Shown piece after piece: positions 19,642 to 29,008 of a stretch of 64,000 bases of DNA; position 1 is the stretch's first letter, and each line of letters starts with the position of its first letter. The position numbers and the translations under genes are program-made. The notes below the pieces were generated by a model. That model saw nothing but the letters and a program-made list of their open reading frames with translations. It searched no databases and was not told the origin of the DNA. This stretch comes from Litorivicinus sp. (GTDB lineage Bacteria > Pseudomonadota > Gammaproteobacteria > Pseudomonadales > Litorivicinaceae). Location: assembly GCA_018401755.1 (NCBI GenBank), contig JAGYKJ010000006.1, positions 248,001-312,000 on the forward strand. Reading direction: 5' to 3'.

Positions 19642-20243
19642 AAACACCCCTATCACGGGTTGGGGCAAGCCTTGTTACCCGAGGATGGTCTGCGGATCAG
19701 ATGACTTGGCTGGGTGCCGGTTTCGGCGCATTGGCGGTGATTGCAGTCAGTTTGGACGCCACCTTGGTTGGCTTAATGTTGTTTCTCTTGAATCGACTAT
19801 GTGATGGGTTAGATGGTGCGATAGCACGATGCGGTCAACCCAGTGACGCAGGAGCATTCCTCGATATCGTGATTGATTTCTGGGTCTATGCGGGAATGGT
19901 CGTGGGCTTTGCGATTCGAGACCCGTCTGACAGTTTAGCGGCGACAATCTTACTCTTTAGCTTTATCGGTACGGCGTCGAGCTTCCTCGCCTTTGCAGTG
20001 TTTGCCAAGTCTCAGGGGCTGACTAATCTGCGCATGCAACAGAAGTCGATGTACTACTTGGAAGGGCTGACAGAAGGGTTTGAGACCACCTGTGTATTCG
20101 CCGTGATGTGTCTTTTCCCGGCCTACTTTTCGGTGATGGCCTATGGATTTGCAGTCCTTTGCGTCTTGACTGCGCTTGGCCGAATTTATGAAGGCCGTCG
20201 ACGCCTGCATGGCAATTCACCGGTCGATCCTGATACCCTTTGA
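19611..20243 (+). CDS. ynjF: CDP-alcohol phosphatidyltransferase family protein, YnjF-like
   Basis: Integral membrane enzyme of 210 residues that transfers a phosphatidyl group from CDP-diacylglycerol to an alcohol. The family motif D-G-x2-A-R-x8-G-x3-D-x3-D is present in DGLDGAIARCGQPSDAGAF and the residues after it (about 66-90). Hydrophobic helices follow. The ATG at 19611 has a strong GGAGGAG ribosome-binding site and overlaps the ATPase gene by 31 bp. Linkage to the ynjBCD importer, as in E. coli, suggests the importer and the lipid enzyme share a pathway. The acceptor alcohol is unknown. Confidence 0.85.
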   Translation: MFDARISSWLKTPLSRVGASLVTRGWSADQMTWLGAGFGALAVIAVSLDATLVGLMLFLLNRLCDGLDGAIARCGQPSDAGAFLDIVIDFWVYAGMVVGFAIRDPSDSLAATILLFSFIGTASSFLAFAVFAKSQGLTNLRMQQKSMYYLEGLTEGFETTCVFAVMCLFPAYFSVMAYGFAVLCVLTALGRIYEGRRRLHGNSPVDPDTL

Positions 20244-20265
20244 ACTCAATGTTACGGAGCCCACT

Positions 20266-20949
20266 ATGAAATCCTTATCAGTCGCGTTGCTGGCCGCGGT
20301 TCTTGCCACACCGGTCGTCGCTCAGACGCCCACATCGGACCTGGAAAAACTGAGTTACAGCCTCGGGATCATTTTGGGTGAGCGCATTCAAAATGACTTT
20401 GGCGATCTAGATCCAGCCTTTGTCATGCAGGGATTGACTGACTCAGCCGATCCGAGCCAGTGGAAGATGGATCGCCCAGCGATCAATGCGTCTGTTCAAG
20501 CTGCGCAGACACAGGTTCAACAACAACAGGAGGCGCAGATGCAAGCCATGGCGGATGCAAACTTGAAAGCAGGCGAGGCGTATTTGGCCGACAACGCAAA
20601 GGCTGAGGGTGTCAAAACGACGGCATCAGGCTTGCAATACAAAGTGCTGGCGGAGGGGTCAGGAACCAAGCCATCGCTCACCGATCGCGTCTCGGTTCAT
20701 TATGAAGGCAGGCTCATCAGTGGTGAGGTATTCGACAGCTCGATTGCGCGTGGAGAGCCTGTGACCTTCCCATTAAATGGCGTGATTCCAGGGTGGTCCG
20801 AAGGGGTGCAGTTAATGGCTCCAGGCGCGAAATACCAGTTCACGATCCCGTCGACACTTGCCTATGGTCCCGGCGGGACTGGTCCAATTCCACCGAACAG
20901 CGTGTTGGTTTTTGACGTTGAGTTACTCGAGGTCAACCCAGCCAACTAA
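20266..20949 (+). CDS. FKBP-type peptidyl-prolyl cis-trans isomerase, periplasmic (FkpA/Mip-like)
   Basis: Prolyl isomerase/chaperone with a signal peptide (first 20 residues, ending ATPVVAQ), an N-terminal dimerisation domain with a Gln/Ala-rich long helix (residues about 65-110) and a C-terminal FKBP domain with VSVHYEG, FDSS, VIPGWSEG and PSTLAYG. It has 227 residues. The ATG at 20266 is chosen for the signal peptide; upstream in-frame codons belong to the end of ynjF. It converges on gshA, whose stop is 6 bp away. Confidence 0.93.
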   Translation: MKSLSVALLAAVLATPVVAQTPTSDLEKLSYSLGIILGERIQNDFGDLDPAFVMQGLTDSADPSQWKMDRPAINASVQAAQTQVQQQQEAQMQAMADANLKAGEAYLADNAKAEGVKTTASGLQYKVLAEGSGTKPSLTDRVSVHYEGRLISGEVFDSSIARGEPVTFPLNGVIPGWSEGVQLMAPGAKYQFTIPSTLAYGPGGTGPIPPNSVLVFDVELLEVNPAN

Positions 20950-20955
20950 TCCAAT

Positions 20956-22527
20956 TTAGGGTTGGTTGATATACGCCAGAACATAGTCTTCGAAAGAGCC
21001 GTGATCGGATGCCACGATCGCGGCTTCTTCCGTCCAACTCCTTTGACTCAGGGTTGTCAGCTCGGCACGACGTGCGTTCGGGAGGCCCTGCCCACGTCGA
21101 TGTGATTGATGGTGCTGGCCAAGCTCAAGGCCGAAATTCAGGTGTCCTTGGTGCATCACCCCCTGATAGACCTCCTCAGCAAGTAATGGGCACGCGCCCG
21201 AGAGCCGCACTCGCGCATCCTCGAGTGCGTCGCGATGATGCGTGACAGCCTGTGCATCATCCAAGCAACTTGCGAGCGCGTCGAGGTCGTGAAGCCAAGC
21301 AAGCGCTGCGTCTTTAAACGATCGGCCATCTGGAAGGGTTTGTTGCATCTCCCGCCCACGCCACGCAGCCCGGGCATTCAGACTGTCAACAGCGCGACAT
21401 TCATTGTCTGACATCTCTCGATGATTGGAGAGTGCAGCGGCGCTCATTAATAACGTAATCAAGGCGGCCTCAGTATCGGAGATACCATTACGGGCAAAGG
21501 GGTTTAAGTCGATGGCTCGCACTTCGAGATATTGAACCCCTCGATTGATCAGCGCTCGGACTGGACGTTCACCGGAATCCTGCACACGTTTGGGACGGAT
21601 GCTCGAGTAGTACTCGTTCTCAATCTGTAAAATCGCTGTATTGAGTTGCTTAAAGCCCTCGTGATCGACCAGGCCGATCCCTTCGTACGGTGGCCAAGGT
21701 TGCGAGACTGCCTGGCGCAGTGTCTCGCAGTAGGTCTCTAAGTGATTAAAGCAAATATTGATCGATGCTTGTGCTGCGCTTTGATAACCGAGATCACTCA
21801 TCCGCAGGGAGGTTGCGACCGGTGCAAATCGCGTATCGCCGCGGATTTTAAACCGATCCAATGCCAGTAAACGAAATGAATCATGCATGGTCGGACTGGC
21901 GCCGGTGAGTAATAGCATCAGCCACTGAATGCGTCGGAAATTCCGGATCGTGTGGAAGTAACCGAGATCACGCTGTTGGCGAGGATCTGCGGCGGCCAGT
22001 TCTGGCCTGATCTGACCAAGACGTGTCCATAACGCATCTGGGAACGAGACATTGAAGTGCAATCCCGCGATCGTCTGCATCTGCCGGCCGTACCGGTATC
22101 CTAAGCCTCGCCGATAGACCGTTTTCAGGCGGCCGGTATGACTCTCTCCGTAGCATGCCAGCGGGATATCGTGATCATCGTCAGGGAGCTGGCAAGGCAT
22201 GGAAAGAGGCCAGATATATTCGTCGCCCAGGATCTCATCCGCAAAGATTTGTAACTGATCGATTTCATGCAGTGCAGCGAAAGGGGTTGGATGAATTCCT
22301 GTGACGAACTCAAGCAGTGATTCTGAATAATCCGTTGTAATTCTTGGGTGGGTCAGTTTGGAACCAAGTGCTCTTGGATGTGGGCTTTGTGCGAGCATCC
22401 CACGCGCATCGACACGTAGCCCCTCTTTTTCGATTCCAAAACGAAAACCACGAAACAGCTCAAGACACTCAGGATCGTCAAGTAACTGGCGCGCGGAGGC
22501 ATCAAACGCAGGGAGTTGGAATGTCAC
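20956..22527 (-). CDS. gshA: Glutamate-cysteine ligase
   Basis: First step of glutathione synthesis: joins L-glutamate and L-cysteine. About 523 residues, the length of the gammaproteobacterial type-1 enzyme. Recognisable segments are FGIEKEGLRV, TTDYSESLLEFVT, GLHFNVSFPD and YLEVRAIDLNPF. The GTG at 22525-22527 overlaps the stop of the pckA-like gene as GTGA and has GGAG upstream. An alternative GTG lies at 22551. It is the last gene of a minus-strand operon starting at the S9 peptidase. Confidence 0.95.
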   Translation of the reverse strand: MTFQLPAFDASARQLLDDPECLELFRGFRFGIEKEGLRVDARGMLAQSPHPRALGSKLTHPRITTDYSESLLEFVTGIHPTPFAALHEIDQLQIFADEILGDEYIWPLSMPCQLPDDDHDIPLACYGESHTGRLKTVYRRGLGYRYGRQMQTIAGLHFNVSFPDALWTRLGQIRPELAAADPRQQRDLGYFHTIRNFRRIQWLMLLLTGASPTMHDSFRLLALDRFKIRGDTRFAPVATSLRMSDLGYQSAAQASINICFNHLETYCETLRQAVSQPWPPYEGIGLVDHEGFKQLNTAILQIENEYYSSIRPKRVQDSGERPVRALINRGVQYLEVRAIDLNPFARNGISDTEAALITLLMSAAALSNHREMSDNECRAVDSLNARAAWRGREMQQTLPDGRSFKDAALAWLHDLDALASCLDDAQAVTHHRDALEDARVRLSGACPLLAEEVYQGVMHQGHLNFGLELGQHHQSHRRGQGLPNARRAELTTLSQRSWTEEAAIVASDHGSFEDYVLAYINQP

Positions 22528-24041
22528 GAGAGCTCCAGAGCAGCGAGCCACCGAACTGGGTCGGACGTTGATTGTAATTCGGTCAAAATAGTCTGTTTGA
22601 GCGTATCAAGCTGTCTCTCATACCCACTCGGGTCAGCCCACCGTTCTTGGGGATGCCAGGGCCCAGCTGTTTCAGAATGGCCTTGCGGAATACTCAATCC
22701 GAATGCACCCAGCGGCTGCCAATCCATGCAGTGATAAAGTGCAGTTAAACATGCACTTTCTTCTGAACTCGAGAGCGGCTCGCCGAGCCCACAAATGCCG
22801 CCATGCCAACCGGCGTTGATTAAGTAGCAACGGGTTTGGTGCGACTCTAAGAGGTCCTCAAGTAAGTAAATGTATTCGTCCAGACTGCGGGGCAGCAGGG
22901 TATCCATAAATCCTGGCGTACAACGGATATCACAGGCGGCTTGGCGATGCTCAAGTGGCCCATAGTGATTCCCATACCCTAAAACATACCAAGCCAACGC
23001 CTGCTCTTTAGTGAGCCGAGCAAGCGGCGGAAGTACCCCTAAGGGGTCTGTCGCCAGTATGACCAGTTGACTGGGTCCTCGGGTATCTGACTCTGCTGTC
23101 GCCTGTAATTTCGAGAGTGGAAGCACCAAATGTACTGGTAGAGGCCGCTCAGAATCACTCGGTTCTGTGATCACAGGATGTCGATCAGGTCCGAGAGTCA
23201 GCTCTTCAGCCAAGGTGCCGAAGGTAAGCGCGTCATCAAGGGAGATCGGCAAGCTCGCATCGAGGTGCAATCTGCAGCCATCTGCAAGGCGATGCAGACC
23301 ATCTTCTGACCAAGACAGCCCACGTTCACCGATGAGCTGTCCGCAACGCATTGCCCAGGTTGTCTTTTGAGTGCCAGCGGGTCCTAGAAATAACGTGATT
23401 TGGCCATCCCCGAGTGACGCGGCGCCGTGTAACGGTAAAGCCCCTTTTTCAGGGAGTAATAAACCAAGCACCGTCAGCAGCGTCCGACGCATCTCGCCCG
23501 TGGTGAGATCGCCAGCCATCAGCACGCGCCGCTTCCCGACGTGCATCATAATGAGGCCAGAATGCCCATCAGCGACATCCGGCATCGCGTGTTTGAGCGC
23601 CGACATGGGGGCCCAAATGAGCTTCCAGAGTGGTTTTTCACGTGGATTGAATGCGGCGTCGTCAGGAATGTGACACAGATGGTGGCACGCGAGCGCATGC
23701 CAGGCTTTTAGCGTGGTAATTTCGAGTGGAACGGCTTTATCTGGATGCACACCCATGTGCGCATACAGTCGATATCTGGGATGCTCGGCGATTTGATCCT
23801 TCACAGATTCCCACAGGGTCTTGAATGCTTTGCTATCCAGCAAATCAAAGGTGGCATCTGCCCGCAACACATCGGTCACCGAGGGCTCATTGACAAAGAA
23901 TCGCTGAACATCGTCAGTACGGGTCGTTTGAACCGCCAGTGCGCCACGACGTGAGAGCTGCCCCTCACCCAAACGGACGCTGTGCTCGATTAATTCAGCG
24001 ATGGAGAGATCGTCGTATCGACTCGATCCGTCGTTATTCAT
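22524..24041 (-). CDS. Degenerate PEP carboxykinase (ATP)-like protein
   Basis: A 505-residue protein that aligns throughout with ATP-dependent PEP carboxykinase and sits just after hslO, where E. coli has pckA. The landmarks are altered. The P-loop GLSGTGKTT reads GPAGTQKTT, the GEMKK metal/substrate segment reads GEMRR, and the metal-binding GDDEHGW region is not recognisable (SWSEDGLHR). The adenine-pocket region that ends in R-M-K-x-x-x-T-R in true enzymes reads LGEPLSSSEESAC. The histidine in the LH-G-A-A segment and the P-loop Lys are kept. I see no stop or frameshift, so it is a conserved reading frame. It may have lost the canonical reaction or changed substrate. Confidence 0.7.
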   Translation of the reverse strand: MNNDGSSRYDDLSIAELIEHSVRLGEGQLSRRGALAVQTTRTDDVQRFFVNEPSVTDVLRADATFDLLDSKAFKTLWESVKDQIAEHPRYRLYAHMGVHPDKAVPLEITTLKAWHALACHHLCHIPDDAAFNPREKPLWKLIWAPMSALKHAMPDVADGHSGLIMMHVGKRRVLMAGDLTTGEMRRTLLTVLGLLLPEKGALPLHGAASLGDGQITLFLGPAGTQKTTWAMRCGQLIGERGLSWSEDGLHRLADGCRLHLDASLPISLDDALTFGTLAEELTLGPDRHPVITEPSDSERPLPVHLVLPLSKLQATAESDTRGPSQLVILATDPLGVLPPLARLTKEQALAWYVLGYGNHYGPLEHRQAACDIRCTPGFMDTLLPRSLDEYIYLLEDLLESHQTRCYLINAGWHGGICGLGEPLSSSEESACLTALYHCMDWQPLGAFGLSIPQGHSETAGPWHPQERWADPSGYERQLDTLKQTILTELQSTSDPVRWLAALELS

Positions 24042-24928
24042 TGTAAGGTGTCAGGCCCCGGTGGCTGATCAGACAGCAACCATTCTATGTCAGCTTGATC
24101 ATATTGGTAGACCTGACCACAAAAATGACAATCCACAGTGACCGTTGACTGGGACGCGAACAGGGATTCGACATCTGATTTTCCAAGCGATCGCAGGGCT
24201 CTGGCAGATCGGTCCCGGCTACAGGAGCAACCAAATTGAACTGGCCAGGGGTCGAGTCGGCGGATCGTTTGGCCGTGGAATAGCCGATAGGCCAATGGCG
24301 GTCCGGCGAGCGTTTTTAGCTCATCGGGGCCTACCGTATCAGCGAGAATGTGTAAGGTGTCCCAGGTATCTTCCTGCCTATTCGAATGAGCTTCTCGCGG
24401 AAGCCGCTGTAGCAACAGACCGCCAGCCTGTTGAGTATCTGCTGCTAAATAAATCCGGGTATCCAATTGCTCTGAGCTGGCGAAATAGTGATTCAGGCAG
24501 TCTGCCAGTGAGGATCCATCGAGTGGAACAATGCCTTGGTAGCGTTCCCCGTGTTCAGGGTCCGCGGTCACCGCCAAATACCCAGCTCCCACGAGATCTT
24601 GGAAGGAGAGGCTGTCATCCAGGGTACTCCATTGCGCGGTGGCTCTGACTTGACCCTCGGAATTACAATCAGCAACCAGGAGCGAGACAGGACCGTCACC
24701 CTTGAGCTGAATGATCATTTCACCTTTGAACTTCAGCATATCAGCAAGCAGACAGGCTGCTGCAGCCAGTTCACCGCAGAGTGAGAAGACCGGTGTGGGC
24801 ATGGCTTGATGATCCAACATCGCACTGAGAGCCTGGGTGAGACGAACGGTCGCGACACGGGCATCGTCTGCCTCGTCCAGTAAAAAGCGACGGACGCAGT
24901 TTTGGTCAGCAATAGGATCAATCGGCAT
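24038..24928 (-). CDS. hslO: 33 kDa redox-regulated chaperone Hsp33
   Basis: Holdase chaperone switched on by oxidation. The zinc-binding redox switch is complete: Cys234 and Cys236 (CSC) and Cys267 and Cys270 (CHFC), at the C-terminus as expected. It has 296 residues. It is in a minus-strand operon between hslR (11-bp overlap) and the PckA-like gene (ATGA overlap), the same neighbours as in E. coli. Confidence 0.95.
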   Translation of the reverse strand: MPIDPIADQNCVRRFLLDEADDARVATVRLTQALSAMLDHQAMPTPVFSLCGELAAAACLLADMLKFKGEMIIQLKGDGPVSLLVADCNSEGQVRATAQWSTLDDSLSFQDLVGAGYLAVTADPEHGERYQGIVPLDGSSLADCLNHYFASSEQLDTRIYLAADTQQAGGLLLQRLPREAHSNRQEDTWDTLHILADTVGPDELKTLAGPPLAYRLFHGQTIRRLDPWPVQFGCSCSRDRSARALRSLGKSDVESLFASQSTVTVDCHFCGQVYQYDQADIEWLLSDQPPGPDTLQ

Positions 24929-25307
24929 GGGGTAACTCTTTGAGGCGGCTCATTTGACGACGTTCTCGCTTGTTAGGACGATGATCCGCGGGAACAAACC
25001 CTGCGCGTGCAGCACGCATTGCATCAGTCATTTGCTCTCTTTTCGCACGGGACGCTTCGGTCTCAGCATACAATTGCTGTGCTTCTTGCGCGGGTCGACG
25101 GTCTTCTCGGACACCTTGTACCACAACAGTGATTTCTTCGCTGTGGCGGGAGATGACGATTTCCATTCCCTCCGTCACGTCTTTCGCGGGTTTGGCCTTG
25201 ACGCCACCTATCCGAATTTTTCCACCGTCGATGGCATCTCTTGCCAGTCCACGTGTTTTAAAAAATCGTGCAGCCCATAGCCACTTATCGAGACGTACAC
25301 CTGACAT
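24918..25307 (-). CDS. hslR: Ribosome-associated heat-shock protein Hsp15 (S4 domain)
   Basis: RNA-binding protein that rescues stalled 50S subunits carrying nascent chains. The S4 domain begins at once (VRLDKWLWAARFFKTRGLA, about residues 3-22) and is followed by a basic C-terminal tail (NKRERRQMSRLKEL). It has 129 residues, close to E. coli Hsp15 (133). The start codon overlaps the stop of the upstream HAD gene as TAATG, which favours coupled translation. Confidence 0.94.
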   Translation of the reverse strand: MSGVRLDKWLWAARFFKTRGLARDAIDGGKIRIGGVKAKPAKDVTEGMEIVISRHSEEITVVVQGVREDRRPAQEAQQLYAETEASRAKREQMTDAMRAARAGFVPADHRPNKRERRQMSRLKELPHAD

Positions 25308-25984
25308 TACGGAAACTGCGCTCGAAGCCCTGGAAGCAAGTCATCGAAATCGATAATCCCGTGCTTCCACAGGGTGCGTGGTGGTTCCGCGAGGTTTGGC
25401 TGACGGATCTCGATGATGTGATGCACACCGGCCCGCTCTGCGGCGTCTAAGACCCTGGGGGAGTCGTCAATAAACACGGCAGTTTTTGGATCGACATGCT
25501 CAGCCTCAAACAGTTGCCTCCAAAAGTCGGGATGTTCCTTGGCGAATCCATAATCATGGCTTGAGACGATTCCATTCACCCACTTTGTTAATGGAATGAC
25601 ACTGAGCTTGAGATCAATCACATCGCGATGGGCATTGGTTGCAATCAGTGTCCTGAGTGGGGTGGGCTTGAGCGCGTCGAGGAAGGCCTCGGCGTGCGGC
25701 CGAAACCGAATCAAATGCGCGAGTTGTGCTTTTGCGGCAAGCAGGTCAATGCCGAAGAATTCCGCCCAGTAATCGGTGCAATACCAAGTCAGTGCCCCTT
25801 CATGTTGAGCGAGTTCTTGTGCAAATCGCGCCTTGATGGATGCTTCTGATTCGCCGGTGGCTTCGGCCACGATCCGATGTACGGTGCTTAACCAGAATGT
25901 CGCGTCGTAATGAAGGTCAAGGAGGGTCCCATCCATATCCAATAGGACATGATGCAGAGTGTTCCAGGGCAGATTAGAGGGCAT
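25307..25984 (-). CDS. yrfG: HAD-superfamily hydrolase, YrfG-like
   Basis: A 225-residue phosphatase-like protein with HAD motif I LLDMDGTLLD, a motif II-like LIATNAH, and motif IV/III residues in VFIDDSPRVLDAA. The position directly before hslR-hslO matches E. coli yrfG, a purine-nucleotide phosphatase-type HAD, but the substrate here is inferred from synteny. The ATG at 25984 is preferred (MPSNLPWNTLHHVLLDMDG). It overlaps the end of the S9 peptidase gene by 11 bp. Confidence 0.87.
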   Translation of the reverse strand: MPSNLPWNTLHHVLLDMDGTLLDLHYDATFWLSTVHRIVAEATGESEASIKARFAQELAQHEGALTWYCTDYWAEFFGIDLLAAKAQLAHLIRFRPHAEAFLDALKPTPLRTLIATNAHRDVIDLKLSVIPLTKWVNGIVSSHDYGFAKEHPDFWRQLFEAEHVDPKTAVFIDDSPRVLDAAERAGVHHIIEIRQPNLAEPPRTLWKHGIIDFDDLLPGLRAQFP

Positions 25985-28034
25985 GGCGTGGGGTTTCCGG
26001 CAGCTCGAGGACTTGGCGCATAAACTGATAAATCCGAGCGGTGTCATCCAGTCCAGCATAGCGGCCCGATGGCCCGCCATGTCCGGCGCTCATCTCGGTA
26101 TAGAGAAGAAATGGGCCGCCTTGGCCGAGTCGTTTTAATCGTGCGATCCATTTCGCAGGCTCCCAATAGGTCACCCGCGGATCCGAGAGTCCTGCAGTTG
26201 CGAGAATCGGCGGGTAGCGTCGTGATTGCACAGCCAGTGTGGGGGTGTAGTGACTTAAGCGTCGTCGAGCGTTCTCAGAATCCAAAGGATTCCCCCACTC
26301 GGGCCATTCTGGAGGGGTCAGTGGGAGCGAGGGATCACTCATGGTTGCCAGTACATCGACAAAGGGAACGTCAGCGACTACGCCTGCGAACAATTCGGGA
26401 CGACGCATGACGGCGGTTCCTACGAGCATCCCGCCCGCACTGCCGCCATGCAGGACGAGACGGCCCGCTCGCCCAATACCCATGCGCAGAAGTGCTTCTG
26501 CCGAAGCGATTAGGTCATTGAAACTATTGTCTTTATCTACCCCACGGCCCTGCTCATACCACGCGTATCCACCTTCCATCCCACCGCGGACATGGGCGGT
26601 CACATGCAGAACCCCGCGCACCAGCAGGCTCCGACGAAAGGCGCTGAATCCCGGGGTCAGGCTCATCCCATAGGCACCATATCCGGTGAGCACAATGGGG
26701 GTCTCTGGGCCGAGCGGGGTGTTGACATGAGCGACCAACGTGAGTGGAATTTGAGTGCCATCAGACGAGACCGCATAACGACGTTCCACTCGATAATGGG
26801 TTTCGTGGTGCCCGTTGGGCGGATCAGTCCGCTTACGCAAGGTTCTCTCACCTGTTCGCAAGTCGATATCCAGTACTTCGGTCGGTTGACGAGGTGTTGA
26901 GAGTCTAAGACGAATCATTGTGCGATCGAACCCTGGGACCGAATCAAGATGTGCGTCATGGATATCCGTGGCCAGCGGCAGGGTCCCACTGAGCGTCAAG
27001 TTGCCTTCACTTAGCTGGGCAATCCAGTACTGAGGGATGCCTTCACGGGTGATCTCGAGTATCCAATGGGCTTTCAAGATTTCGAAATCAGAGAAGAGGG
27101 TTCCAGGTTCTGGAGTCCATAGGCATTGCCAAGTCTCTGGATGTCCCGGGACTTCCCTGTCCGGATAGGGACAGCAAAACAGCTGAAAGTCTTTGTGGCC
27201 CCAATTGGCTTTAATCACCAGGGCATGACCACTGTCTTCGATATCGTATTCCAACCCCTCAATCCACGCGGTGACTGGCCAGGGTTGGCGTCGTGAGAGA
27301 TCTGCAGGAAGTAAATAGCTTTGCGTTGTCTGATGATCATGAATATCAATTGTCAGGAATTGCTCAGAACTGGTTTTTCCGAGCCCAATAAATCGACCCG
27401 GATCATCAAGGGTGAGCAGACAGTGATCTTCGGACTGTGGAGTTCCCAGGGTGTGGCACCAAACGCTTGATGGTCTTTGGTTTGCGTCGAGCCGGGTGTA
27501 CACGATGGCACTTGAATCAGTGCTCCACTCGAAATCACCCCGTAGGTCTTCAAGTGGTTCTTCAAGTGCGTCTTCGGTACCTGCCTGCAAAATCGTCAGT
27601 GTGTACCGCTCGGCACCATGCCGATCTTCCGTGATGGCAAATAGCCGATGATTTGGACTTTGCTCTGCATTGGCTAGATCGTAATACGGATGACCGTCCG
27701 CACGGCGATCACCGCAGAGCAGGACCTCAACGGCGTCATCTGTCTTGGGTTGGCGAACCACATCAGGATGCTCTGCGCCAGCTTGATAGCGCTGCCAATA
27801 GAAATAGGGGCCATCTTCGATGGGGACCGAATCATCGCGATCACGAATACAGGCCTTCAGCTCCTGTAACAGATCTGCGCGCGCGGACTGACCGCCCAGT
27901 GCGGCCTCGGTCAGCACATTTTCTGCTGCGAGGTGGTCACGGATTGTAATTGGAAGTGTCTCCGGGTCGGCCAACACGGATTGCCAGTTCTCGGCTCGTA
28001 GCCAGTCTTCGGAAGATGTCATCGCGTCACTCAT
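25974..28034 (-). CDS. ptrB: S9 family serine peptidase (oligopeptidase B/prolyl oligopeptidase)
   Basis: Cytosolic serine peptidase of 686 residues with an N-terminal beta-propeller (about 70-410) and a C-terminal alpha/beta-hydrolase domain. The catalytic Ser lies in HGGSAGGML (near residue 531), the Asp in GLSDPRVTYWEP and the His in AGHGGPSGR. The motif GGMEGGYAWYEQGR is typical of oligopeptidase B (trypsin-like specificity after Lys/Arg). There is no signal peptide. It is the first gene of the minus-strand operon that continues through yrfG, hslR, hslO, the PckA-like gene and gshA. Confidence 0.9.
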   Translation of the reverse strand: MSDAMTSSEDWLRAENWQSVLADPETLPITIRDHLAAENVLTEAALGGQSARADLLQELKACIRDRDDSVPIEDGPYFYWQRYQAGAEHPDVVRQPKTDDAVEVLLCGDRRADGHPYYDLANAEQSPNHRLFAITEDRHGAERYTLTILQAGTEDALEEPLEDLRGDFEWSTDSSAIVYTRLDANQRPSSVWCHTLGTPQSEDHCLLTLDDPGRFIGLGKTSSEQFLTIDIHDHQTTQSYLLPADLSRRQPWPVTAWIEGLEYDIEDSGHALVIKANWGHKDFQLFCCPYPDREVPGHPETWQCLWTPEPGTLFSDFEILKAHWILEITREGIPQYWIAQLSEGNLTLSGTLPLATDIHDAHLDSVPGFDRTMIRLRLSTPRQPTEVLDIDLRTGERTLRKRTDPPNGHHETHYRVERRYAVSSDGTQIPLTLVAHVNTPLGPETPIVLTGYGAYGMSLTPGFSAFRRSLLVRGVLHVTAHVRGGMEGGYAWYEQGRGVDKDNSFNDLIASAEALLRMGIGRAGRLVLHGGSAGGMLVGTAVMRRPELFAGVVADVPFVDVLATMSDPSLPLTPPEWPEWGNPLDSENARRRLSHYTPTLAVQSRRYPPILATAGLSDPRVTYWEPAKWIARLKRLGQGGPFLLYTEMSAGHGGPSGRYAGLDDTARIYQFMRQVLELPETPRHAL

Positions 28035-28076
28035 GAACGCTAGTGTACTCTGCGGCCACGGAAGGTGTGAGTCGCT

Positions 28077-28988
28077 ATGGCAATTTCTGATTGGATTCGG
28101 TTAATCGTATTGTCGGTGTTGTGGGGCGGCTCGTTTTTCTTCGTTGAGATTTTGCTCACTGAATTACCGCCTTTGACCGCTGTTCTTGGGCGCTTGAGCT
28201 TTGGTGGCGCGGGGCTTTTGCTTGCACTGGTGATATTGCGGCAGCCATTTTGGCCGTTACTGCAGCAATGGCGGGCATTTGCAGTGCTTGGTCTGGTGAA
28301 TACCGCAATTCCGTTTAGCTTGATCACCTTCGGCCAGACCCTCATCACTGGTTCACTGGCGAGTATTATTAATGCGATGACGCCCATCATGACCGTGGTC
28401 TTTGCGCATGTGCTGACCACCGATGAGCGCCTGACACCGGGCAAATTGTTGGGCGTCAGTGCTGGCTTTGCGGGCGTTGTCGTGTTGATTGGCCCAGACG
28501 TTTTATTTGGTGATGCGTCAGTATGGGGCCAATTAGCAGGTCTGACTGCGACGGCCTGTTATGCGTTGGGAACGATCTACGCAAAACGACTTAAGGACAA
28601 TCCTGTGAGTCTGAATGCGGCTGGACAAGTGTGTTTCTCGGTGCTGTGGCTGATTCCGGTCGTACTGATCGTAGATCGACCTTGGACTCAGCCAATGCCG
28701 AGCCTGCCTGTCTGGGCAGCTTGGCTCGCACTCGGATTTCTATCGACCACGTTGGCGCTGTTCTTGTTTTTCAAGGTATTGAAGGGTGCCGGTGCATCGA
28801 ACGCGGCCTTAGTGACCTTTATGGTGCCTGTCTCTGCGTCGATTCTGGGGTATCTATTTTTAGACGAGCGACTTGGCCCGAACGATTTACTTGCGTATGC
28901 ACTGATCGTCTCTGGGTTACTGGTGATTGATGGTCGGTTATTGAAGGTGCTTTGCAAGCGTCTTCGAACAGCGCATACTGCGACTTAA
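28077..28988 (+). CDS. DMT-superfamily transporter (EamA domains)
   Basis: A 303-residue integral membrane protein with ten predicted helices in two EamA repeats (about 5-135 and 150-285), each ending with the repeat-typical segment ([21 protein letters not shown] and [20 protein letters not shown]). It is divergent to the S9 peptidase, with 42 bp between starts. The substrate is unknown; relatives export amino acids or metabolites. Confidence 0.85.
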   Translation: MAISDWIRLIVLSVLWGGSFFFVEILLTELPPLTAVLGRLSFGGAGLLLALVILRQPFWPLLQQWRAFAVLGLVNTAIPFSLITFGQTLITGSLASIINAMTPIMTVVFAHVLTTDERLTPGKLLGVSAGFAGVVVLIGPDVLFGDASVWGQLAGLTATACYALGTIYAKRLKDNPVSLNAAGQVCFSVLWLIPVVLIVDRPWTQPMPSLPVWAAWLALGFLSTTLALFLFFKVLKGAGASNAALVTFMVPVSASILGYLFLDERLGPNDLLAYALIVSGLLVIDGRLLKVLCKRLRTAHTAT

Positions 28989-29008
28989 GTCTTATAGGAA
29001 GGGCGCTT

